From assembly GCA_028280565.1 (NCBI GenBank), contig JANQLQ010000302.1, forward strand, positions 1 through 55,425: a stretch of 55,425 nucleotides of DNA, given 5' to 3'. Both the position numbers and the translations under genes were made by a program. Each line of letters opens with the position of its first letter. The stretch's first letter is position 1. Shown here in pieces: positions 35,687 through 42,106 of this stretch. The DNA comes from Fulvivirga sp. (lineage in GTDB: Bacteria; Bacteroidota; Bacteroidia; Cytophagales; Cyclobacteriaceae). The notes beneath the pieces were generated by a model. That model saw only the letters and a list, made by a program, of their open reading frames with translations, made no database searches and was not told the origin of the DNA.

Positions 35687-35699
35687 GGGGGGTAGGGTA
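35687..35699 (+). promoter_or_regulatory. GGGGGGTAGGGTA motif upstream of the repeat lipoprotein
   Basis: Contains the 12-mer found upstream of fecR. It lies 85 bp before the lipoprotein start and follows an A/T-rich stretch. A short hairpin (GGGGGAAAAACTTCCCC, 35731-35747) lies between motif and gene. Confidence 0.5.
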
Positions 35700-35784
35700 C
35701 CGCTAAGGCTTAGGCGTTTCCATCTCAGCCGGGGGAAAAACTTCCCCAAGTATAAGAACCGATACCCATTAAAATGTTGAAACT

Positions 35785-37272
35785 ATGAGAATTGTAAAAT
35801 TATTAGGAATCATTTCCACAATGTCAGTGCTTTTACTACAGGCCTGCGATCCTGAATTGCTCGACCCTTGCCCACAGCCACGATTTGAATTAGAGCAGGG
35901 GGCAGACCCCAACCGGGTAGTGGCCACCGCAAATTTTGAAGGCATAGAAGACGTAACGTATAAGTGGTATCTTAATGATACCGAAGTTACAGATCAAGAC
36001 CTAAGCCGTATCGTTGAGAACACCCTTAACTTGGATCTCATAAAAGCCGGTACATATCGTATTTGCCTGGATATAGAGTCCAGTGCTTGTACCGAAACGT
36101 CTGAGTTTTGCCTGCAGGTAACCATCGAAAAAGATAAGGAAGAGCCCTGTGTACAACCCGGGTTTACCGTTGAGGAAACTGCCTGGGGAGGCATTTTCAA
36201 ATTCCAAGCTGATTTTGACGGTATGGATACCCTTGTTTACAGCTGGTACATCAACGAGGAATTAGTGGAGATCGAGGGAATGAACGACGAAAGAGATCAC
36301 CAGCTTACCTGGGATTTCGAGCCCGGAACTTACGAGGTATGCCTGCTCATCAATTCATTCGACAGCTTTTTCCCTTCATGCCAAAGCGAGCCTTTCTGCA
36401 AAGAGGTGGTCGTAGAGGGTATTCCATGCCCCGAGTTGAGCTTTACAGCCGTAGAAGATCCTGAAAATGTTTACTTGTTTACCGCGGATTTCCCAGCAAA
36501 AGAACAAGTCCCTTACCGATGGTATATCAACGATGAGCTAGTAGACCGGGAGAATTCCCAAGAAAACGAGACAGATCATCAACTCTATTGGCAGTTTGCC
36601 CCCGGTGTATATAACGTTTGTATGGTAGCATCATTTGAAAGCTGTAATGACGTAGAGTTTTGCAAAGAAATTATCATAGAAGCTCCCAATACCTGCCCGA
36701 ATATGTCTTTTGGATATGAAAAGATCAGCGATACAAACTATGAGTTCAATGCAAGCTTCGAAGGCATGGACCAACTGGAATGGTATGGTTGGTTCATCAA
36801 TGGCCAACTGGTGGAAAATGAGGGCACAGTGAACCAAGGAGACAATCGCTTGAACTATACTTTCGCAAGCGCAGGCACTTACGAAGTTTGTATTATGACG
36901 GAAACGGCGGGATGTCCCCGGGGAATAGAGTTCTGCAAAACGATCGTGATCGGTCAAAGTGAATGCGAGGAATTATCTTTCTCTTCTGAGAAGACCAGCA
37001 CTGTCCTGGATACTTACATTTTCACTGCTAACTTTGAACGGAGAAATAACGTCACTTATGAATGGGTAATCTATCTCAATGGAGAAGTAGCCCCCACTAC
37101 AAGTACTTTGAATAGAGTAGAAGGACATAACTTCCACGTAGCCTTTTATGAAAGGGAAGCAACCTACACGGTTTGTCTCTACCAGGTAGGTGAGGCCTGT
37201 GGTAACTACCAGGTATGTAAGGAAATCAAAACCGGGAACCAAGTACCCGATGACTGGGGTGGTGGATGGTAA
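35785..37272 (+). CDS. lipoprotein of five four-cysteine PKD/Ig-like repeats
   Basis: A 495-residue protein. The signal ends in LLLQAC (Cys21), a lipobox. The rest is five tandem domains of about 90 residues, each starting with a cysteine in a CP-like motif (CPQPRF, CVQPGF, CPELSF, CPNMSF, CEELSF), with a core Y.WYIN.E.V, then GTY.VC and FCKE.... Each domain has four cysteines, so two disulfides per domain are likely. The protein ends in a Gly/Trp-rich tail (DDWGGGW). It resembles PKD-like or Ig-like surface domains but I know no named family. It is divergent from the ECF sigma gene and preceded by the shared GGGGGTAGGGTA motif. Confidence 0.8.
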   Translation: MRIVKLLGIISTMSVLLLQACDPELLDPCPQPRFELEQGADPNRVVATANFEGIEDVTYKWYLNDTEVTDQDLSRIVENTLNLDLIKAGTYRICLDIESSACTETSEFCLQVTIEKDKEEPCVQPGFTVEETAWGGIFKFQADFDGMDTLVYSWYINEELVEIEGMNDERDHQLTWDFEPGTYEVCLLINSFDSFFPSCQSEPFCKEVVVEGIPCPELSFTAVEDPENVYLFTADFPAKEQVPYRWYINDELVDRENSQENETDHQLYWQFAPGVYNVCMVASFESCNDVEFCKEIIIEAPNTCPNMSFGYEKISDTNYEFNASFEGMDQLEWYGWFINGQLVENEGTVNQGDNRLNYTFASAGTYEVCIMTETAGCPRGIEFCKTIVIGQSECEELSFSSEKTSTVLDTYIFTANFERRNNVTYEWVIYLNGEVAPTTSTLNRVEGHNFHVAFYEREATYTVCLYQVGEACGNYQVCKEIKTGNQVPDDWGGGW

Positions 37273-37318
37273 AAGGCCTTAGTACTTGGGCCAACCCACC
37301 ATCAGCCTATTCAATATC

Positions 37319-37349
37319 GGAAGTCGTCACACAGGTAATGACGGCTTCC
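37319..37349 (+). terminator. probable terminator hairpin after the first repeat lipoprotein
   Basis: Arms GGAAGTCGTCA (37319-37329) and TGACGGCTTCC (37339-37349) pair over 11 positions with one G-U type mismatch, 9-base loop. It is 46 bp after the stop codon. The following sequence is only weakly T-rich. Confidence 0.5.
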
Positions 37350-37396
37350 ACCTTTATTCTACTATCTTTGTTGTTGGCTTATGTATGAATTAAGAC

Positions 37397-37510
37397 CGCT
37401 AAGTTAAGCCTAGCGCTTACCCCTTGACCCCCTTACGAACCAACCACCGATGGATTTCCCCTGTAGGGAAAAGGATTGAGATCGGTACGCTTAACTTGGT
37501 GGCATTGATA
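37397..37510. repeat. dispersed intergenic repeat family C, copy 2
   Basis: Aligns with 5063-5185 over about 115 bp (GCTAAGTTAAGCC, CCAACC, TGGATTTCCCCT, GGTACGCTTAACTT, TGGCATTGA). It separates the two repeat lipoprotein genes. Confidence 0.6.
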
Positions 37511-37547
37511 TATGAATGAACAGTAATACGATCTAGGTAATGAGGTG

Positions 37548-38993
37548 ATGACGAAAGTTCTGCAACATATAGTAACACTATTCTTCCTAGTGGGGATGTT
37601 CGCACTCCAAGGGTGTGTAGATGATGACTTAGACTTTCCCGAAAGTGAGTCGATCGTAGTTACGGAAAGCACAGCGCTAGTTACCTTCCTAAACAGTATA
37701 AATACCGCAACTTTCAACCCGGATAGCCCCAGTATCACTATTACCTACCCGGTCAACCTGGCTTTCAACACAGGGATTGTTATCGAGGTCACCAGCAACC
37801 AAGGGCTCTTGGAGGCCGTTGAAAGTCAATCCAGCAGTTTGTACATTATTGGGATCGAGTTTCCCATTGAATTTATTCAAAATGGCGAACCTGTCTTAGT
37901 TGAAAATGAAAATGACTTTCTTGCTATCAATGAAGAACTTGAACTCGGGACCTTCGGAACGGATTTTGACAAATTCTTCCTGAAGTGTTTCGATTTTATC
38001 TACCCTGTAACAATGATCAATTCATCGGAACAGGAGGTGGTCGTGTCTATGGCAGGCGAACTCACAAATTTCATTGATTCCGAAGGTGTCGAGTATCAGC
38101 CGCTCTTTGTATTTCCCATTCAATTAATTGCAGCTGATAACCCGGTGACGGTGAACAGTCACTTTGATTTTTATAGTGTTTTCAATAGCTGCGATGATTG
38201 TCCCGAATTATTTTTCGATGTGCAAGAAGGTGAGAATGGGCAATACACGTTTAGCGCTAATTTCCCCGGCATCAATACCTTACCTTCCTACGATTGGTTC
38301 ATCAATGAGCAATTTATCGAAAGCGACGGGGTCATCAACGAGGGCGACAACCAACTCATTCAAATCTTAACACCGGGGACTTATACCGTGTGTATAACGG
38401 CTAAAACCGACGACTGTGCCGAGGGCACCGATTTCTGCCGGAATATAGTAGTTGAAGAAGATTGCCCGGAACTATTCTTCAGTGTGGCCAACGAGACACC
38501 GACCATGTTCATTTTTAGAGCGGACTTCCCATCCATCACCACGCTTCCTTCCTACGACTGGTTCATCAATGACCAGTTTATCGAAAGCGATGGGGTAATC
38601 AACGAAGGCGACAACATACTTATTCAAACGCTCCAGCCGGGTACTTACGATGTATGCATCCGCGCGGAGTCGGTAAGTTGTACGACCAGCTCTGAATTTT
38701 GCCGGAATATTATTGTAGAAGACCCATGCCCGGACCTCTTCTTTAATGTAACACAAGGGCAATTTCCACGGTCTTTCATTTTTCAAGCTGATTTTCCGGG
38801 GTCAAGTGACATCATTTATGAATGGCAGGTGATCATAGATCAAACGGTAATCGCCTCGGAAGTAGATGGGCCGGGAGGCGATGATCTCTTCGAATATGAT
38901 TTCTCGCCCGGTACATACGATGTTTGTATGGTGTCGGAACCTGTCGGTTGCTCGCCGGAGGCCCGTTATTGTCAGCAGTTGGTGGTCGAATAG
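37548..38993 (+). CDS. lipoprotein with unique N-terminal domain and three four-cysteine repeats
   Basis: A 481-residue protein when started at ATG 37548; GTG at 37545 directly precedes it in frame. The lipobox is FALQGC. About residues 24-212 form a unique beta-rich domain (VYP-like strands such as ITITYPVNLAFNTGIVIEV). Three repeats follow, each starting CPELFF, CPELFF and CPDLFF, with PSYDWFIN, GTY.VCI and FCRNI. The third repeat is more diverged. They are the same domain as in the preceding lipoprotein, so the two proteins are paralogous surface lipoproteins. Repeats 1 and 2 are almost identical over part of their length even at the DNA level. Confidence 0.8.
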   Translation: MTKVLQHIVTLFFLVGMFALQGCVDDDLDFPESESIVVTESTALVTFLNSINTATFNPDSPSITITYPVNLAFNTGIVIEVTSNQGLLEAVESQSSSLYIIGIEFPIEFIQNGEPVLVENENDFLAINEELELGTFGTDFDKFFLKCFDFIYPVTMINSSEQEVVVSMAGELTNFIDSEGVEYQPLFVFPIQLIAADNPVTVNSHFDFYSVFNSCDDCPELFFDVQEGENGQYTFSANFPGINTLPSYDWFINEQFIESDGVINEGDNQLIQILTPGTYTVCITAKTDDCAEGTDFCRNIVVEEDCPELFFSVANETPTMFIFRADFPSITTLPSYDWFINDQFIESDGVINEGDNILIQTLQPGTYDVCIRAESVSCTTSSEFCRNIIVEDPCPDLFFNVTQGQFPRSFIFQADFPGSSDIIYEWQVIIDQTVIASEVDGPGGDDLFEYDFSPGTYDVCMVSEPVGCSPEARYCQQLVVE

Positions 38994-39072
38994 TTATTTT
39001 CTTAACTTAGGTTCCTTCGATCCTCCCTACCTTTCATGTTGTCCGAAGAGTTTTTAGCCTGTACGCATAGCG

Positions 39073-39118
39073 AATCATTGAAAATTCAAGTGGCGTATGG
39101 ATGGGAGACCTCCAGGAA
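39073..39118. repeat. dispersed intergenic repeat family B, truncated copy
   Basis: ATCATTGAAAATTCAAGTGG and GGGAGACCTCCAGGAA match the first 45 bp of the full copies at 11505 and 21955. It is fused to a family A copy. Confidence 0.6.
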
Positions 39119-39257
39119 ATGAGGTTTAGCATAATTTTACAGTCTTTAAACTAGGGAGTAGCTTGCGTTCTACGACACAGCAGATTCCGGCTCTCGCCAT
39201 TAGCCCTCCCACAGCCACCGGCGCGGAATGACGTTCATTTTTTAATCGAGTCCAGGG
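39118..39257. repeat. dispersed intergenic repeat family A, copy 3
   Basis: Full-length match to 5251-5390: AATGAGGTTT, CAGTCTTTAAACTAGGGAGT, TTCTACGACACAGCAGATTC, CACAGCCACCGGCGCGGAAT and TTTTTTAATCGAGTCCAGGG. Confidence 0.7.
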
Positions 39258-39312
39258 TATATGCAAAACCCCGGGAAAACCGGGGTTTATATAATGAGGC
39301 GCTGAGCGGATT
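39258..39312. repeat. direct repeat: copy of tRNA-Cys 3' end plus terminator
   Basis: 55 bp that repeat 39403-39458 with one A fewer. The copy contains the terminator stem-loop (arms 39266-39274 and 39280-39288) and the last 15 bases of the tRNA (GGCGCTGAGCGGATT read on the plus strand), but then diverges, so it is not a functional tRNA. Confidence 0.85.
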
Positions 39313-39402
39313 ACTCGTACCCACATACCATGCCGCACTACCCCTCGTGAATCTTCGCTTCGCTACGATTTCGAACCAGCGGTTCGAACGCGCTCAACTT
39401 CT

Positions 39403-39458
39403 TATATGCAAAAACCCCGGGAAAACCGGGGTTTATATAATGAGGCGCTGAGCGGATT
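39403..39458. repeat. direct repeat: tRNA-Cys 3' end plus terminator, functional copy
   Basis: The matching partner of 39258-39312. It covers the genuine tRNA 3' end (39444-39458) and its terminator. The two repeats are separated by 90 bp, the pattern left by integration at, or duplication of, a tRNA 3' end. Confidence 0.85.
39409..39434 (-). terminator. intrinsic terminator of tRNA-Cys
   Basis: Read on the minus strand: 9-bp perfect stem AAACCCCGG / CCGGGGTTT with a 5-base loop followed by a T-run. It starts 9 bases after the tRNA 3' end. Confidence 0.85.
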
Positions 39459-39513
39459 CGAACCGCTGTAAAAGGTTTTGCAGACCTCTGCCTAGCCACT
39501 CGGCCACAGCGCC
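39444..39513 (-). tRNA. tRNA-Cys (anticodon GCA)
   Basis: A complete 70-base cloverleaf on the minus strand. The acceptor stem GGCGCTG pairs with CAGCGCC. The anticodon stem GAGGT / ACCTT encloses the loop CTGCAAA with anticodon GCA. The T arm is AGCGG-TTCGAAT-CCGCT. CCA is not encoded. The gene is followed by a strong terminator, and its last 15 bases are duplicated about 145 bp downstream. Confidence 0.95.
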
Positions 39514-39641
39514 TTGGTAGAGTTTGACTTAGGGCGTTTTGTACTGCCCCAACCACCTCTTTAAACTGGTTCCAAATCTAGGAATATTTATAAAGGGATC
39601 AAACTAAAAAATGCCGATAACTGGGGGAAGCCCAGGTAAGT

Positions 39642-39667
39642 ACAGGGATGGCCTTTGCCATCCCTGT
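39642..39667. terminator. hairpin just downstream of rpsA
   Basis: Perfect 11-bp arms ACAGGGATGGC and GCCATCCCTGT with a 4-base loop begin 15 bp beyond the rpsA stop codon. No T-run follows on the minus strand, so it may act as a 3'-end stabiliser or a terminator of the type without a U-tract. Confidence 0.55.
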
Positions 39668-39681
39668 TATGTAAAGGAAGT

Positions 39682-41841
39682 TTATTCTTCCGTCGTCTCG
39701 TCTTCTTTAGGCTCTTCCGCTTTGGGTTCTTCCTCCGCTGGCTTCGCTTTAGGCTTCGCAGGCTCGGCTTTCTTTTCTTCTTTTACCGTTACCTTGCCCT
39801 CCATTTTGTCTTTCAGAGCACTTAATGCTTCAAGATCTCCCAATGTAGACCTCTCGGTTTCATTATTGATCTTGTTGATAGCACTTGCTTTGGTCGCCTT
39901 CTTCGGAACAGACTTCTGCCTCTCCTCGGTTTTCGAATAAACGGCTTTGTGTGAAAGAACAATACGCTTATCATCTTTAGAGAACTCTAGCACTTTGAAC
40001 TCTACGGACTCTCCTGCACCTACTTTAGAACCATCTTCTTTGATAAGGTTTTTAGCGGAACAGAAGCCTTCAATACCGTAAGGTAATTCTAGGGTAGCCC
40101 CCTTCTCATTAACATTGATCACGGTACACTTATGAACAGAGCCTATGGTAAACACAGTTTCGAAGGTATCCCAAGGATTTTCTTCAAGATGTTTATGGCT
40201 TAGTGCTAGCCTCCTGTTATCAACGTCCAGCTCCAATACCACTACCTCCAGTTCTTCACCTACTTTTACAAACTCGGAAGGATGTTTGATCTTCTTGGTC
40301 CAAGATAGGTCAGAAACGTGTACTAGCCCGTCGATCCCCTCTTCTAGTTCGATGAAAAGACCAAAGTTGGTTAGGTTCCTCACCACACCTTTATGCCTAG
40401 TACCTACGGCATACTTGGTAAGTACATCCTGCTTGGTCCAAGGATCTTCAGTCAATTGCTTAATGCCCAGTGACATTTTTCGATCGTCACGATCTAACGT
40501 CAATACTACGGCTTCTAACTCGTCACCTATATTGATGAAATCTTGGGGATTTCTCAGGTGCTGCGACCAAGACATTTCAGAAACGTGGATAAGTCCTTCC
40601 ACCCCGGGCTGTATCTCCAGAAATGCGCCATAGTCTGCCACGTTCACGATCTTACCTTTCACCTTAGAACCAATATCCAGGTCTTTGGCCAATGAATCCC
40701 AAGGATGTTCGGTAAGTTGCTTCATACCGAGTGATATCCTCTTTTTATCTTCATCGAAGTCCAACACAACCACTTTCACCGTATCGTCGAGGTTAAGTAC
40801 CTCTTCAGGGTGATTTATCCTGCCCCATGAAATATCAGTGATATGTAATAGACCATCTACACCACCAAGGTCTATGAACACCCCAAAGTTGGTCATGTTC
40901 TTAATGGTTCCTTCAAGTACTTGACCTTTTTCAAGGTTATTCAGGATCTCGGCTTTTTGCTGCTCAAGATCTTTTTCGATCAGTACCTTATGAGAAACTA
41001 CCACGTTGTCATTGGTGTAGTTGATCTTAACTACTTTTACCTCCATGGCTTTATCGACAAAAACGTCGAAATCGCGGATCGGCTTTACATCAATTTGAGA
41101 GCCGGGAAGGAAAGCTTCTACACCGAATATGTCGACAATAAGTCCACCTTTAGTTCGCCTTTTAACGAATCCTTCGATCACTTCATCATTTTCGTAGCTT
41201 CGCGTGATCTTATCCCAAGCCTGGAATATCTTCGCTTTTCTACGGGAAAGGACAAGCTGGCCGTTAGCATTTTCTTGCTCTTCGATAAACACCTCTACCG
41301 TATCCCCTACTTTAAGATCAGGCAAGTCCCTGAATTCTGTAGATGATACCAGCCCATCTGATTTAAACCCTATGTTCAAGATCACATCGCGGTCATTGAT
41401 CCCCACAACGGTCCCTTGTACAAGCTCTTTCTCTTCAATCGTCGTCAGGGTGTCCTCATAAATGGCCGCCATTTCATCACGTTCCTTTTTTGAGTACCCT
41501 TCTCCAAAACCTTTTGTTTCAAAGGCATCCCAATCAAATTCTTCTTCGGGTGCTTCTACCTTTTCCACAGGTTTTTTTTCAGCAACGACAGGCGCTTCTT
41601 CTTTCTCCTCACCTTCTGCGACAGGAGCGGCTTCCGTAACTTCTGTTTGATTTTCTCCTGTTGTTGATCCCTCCACTTCAGCGGCAGGCTTCTCTTCCGC
41701 TTCGGCAGTGGGTTCTACTGGCTCATCAGCTACTTCCTCCTTTTCTTCTTTCGTAGCATTCGCCTCTACAGTGGTCTCTTGTTTTTCTTCTTCGGAAGCG
41801 CTAGCATTCGCTTCTTCGGCAGTAGTTTTTTCTTCTGACAT
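39682..41841 (-). CDS. rpsA: 30S ribosomal protein S1
   Basis: A 719-residue S1 protein. Residues 1 to about 110 are an acidic, Ala/Glu-rich extension. Six S1 (OB-fold) repeats follow, starting near LVQGTVVGINDRDVILNIG, VIEGFVKRRTKGGLIVDIFG, VLEGTIKNMTNFGVFIDLGG, KVKGKIVNVADYGAFLEI, RHKGVVRNLTNFGLFIELEE and VHKCTVINVNEKGATLEL. Another acidic/Lys-rich tail closes the protein (ends DETTEE). It binds mRNA on the 30S subunit during initiation. The N-terminal extension and the charged tail make it longer than E. coli S1 (557 residues). A TAACTTTG promoter and a structured leader precede it. Confidence 0.96.
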   Translation of the reverse strand: MSEEKTTAEEANASASEEEKQETTVEANATKEEKEEVADEPVEPTAEAEEKPAAEVEGSTTGENQTEVTEAAPVAEGEEKEEAPVVAEKKPVEKVEAPEEEFDWDAFETKGFGEGYSKKERDEMAAIYEDTLTTIEEKELVQGTVVGINDRDVILNIGFKSDGLVSSTEFRDLPDLKVGDTVEVFIEEQENANGQLVLSRRKAKIFQAWDKITRSYENDEVIEGFVKRRTKGGLIVDIFGVEAFLPGSQIDVKPIRDFDVFVDKAMEVKVVKINYTNDNVVVSHKVLIEKDLEQQKAEILNNLEKGQVLEGTIKNMTNFGVFIDLGGVDGLLHITDISWGRINHPEEVLNLDDTVKVVVLDFDEDKKRISLGMKQLTEHPWDSLAKDLDIGSKVKGKIVNVADYGAFLEIQPGVEGLIHVSEMSWSQHLRNPQDFINIGDELEAVVLTLDRDDRKMSLGIKQLTEDPWTKQDVLTKYAVGTRHKGVVRNLTNFGLFIELEEGIDGLVHVSDLSWTKKIKHPSEFVKVGEELEVVVLELDVDNRRLALSHKHLEENPWDTFETVFTIGSVHKCTVINVNEKGATLELPYGIEGFCSAKNLIKEDGSKVGAGESVEFKVLEFSKDDKRIVLSHKAVYSKTEERQKSVPKKATKASAINKINNETERSTLGDLEALSALKDKMEGKVTVKEEKKAEPAKPKAKPAEEEPKAEEPKEDETTEE

Positions 41842-41863
41842 AATGATGTTTGCCCTTCGTACA

Positions 41864-41889
41864 TGTGGTTCCCGGGCATTTGAACCACA
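41864..41889 (-). promoter_or_regulatory. stem-loop in the rpsA leader
   Basis: 8-bp arms TGTGGTTC / GAACCACA with a 10-base loop lie 23-48 bases before the rpsA start codon in the transcript. Further upstream, a CCCTT...AAGGG stem and a CTAGC...GCTAG stem add to a leader of about 105 bases. S1 autoregulates through leader structure in E. coli; a similar role is possible here. Confidence 0.45.
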
Positions 41890-41953
41890 CTTTTGTTATT
41901 TACAAACTAGCATGACCTACAAGGCCGCTAGCCCCTTCACTCGAAAGGGAGTG

Positions 41954-41982
41954 CAAAGTTAGCAAAAAAAGAGCAAAACAAA
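41954..41982 (-). promoter_or_regulatory. Bacteroidota-type promoter of rpsA
   Basis: TAACTTTG on the minus strand (41961-41954) matches TAnnTTTG perfectly. A TTTG lies 17 bases upstream (41982-41979), slightly closer than the usual 19-21. Predicted start near 41947, giving a leader of about 105 bases. Confidence 0.7.
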
Positions 41983-42106
41983 TAACTATGTCCTTTAAAG
42001 CTAGTACACCTACTTTATCTTGAGGTGAGTCGGCAGCGGGCAAAGCATTTAGAGAATTTGCTTATTGCCTACTACCGACTTTACCATGGCTAACAAGAGA
42101 TTTTGC

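Larger units (their letters stand above)
38994..39443. other. intergenic region with repeats and a duplicated tRNA end
   Basis: Holds a truncated family B copy (39073-39118), a family A copy (39118-39257), then a 55-bp copy of the tRNA-Cys 3' end and terminator (39258-39312), a 90-bp unique insert and the genuine tRNA terminator. The insert contains the palindrome TCGAACC-AGC-GGTTCGA (39371-39387). No protein gene. Confidence 0.7.

Noticed and set aside
35785-38993. Repeat lipoproteins as SusD partners of the receptor
   Set aside because: No SusD helical fold or TPR character; the proteins are beta-sandwich-like repeats with disulfides.
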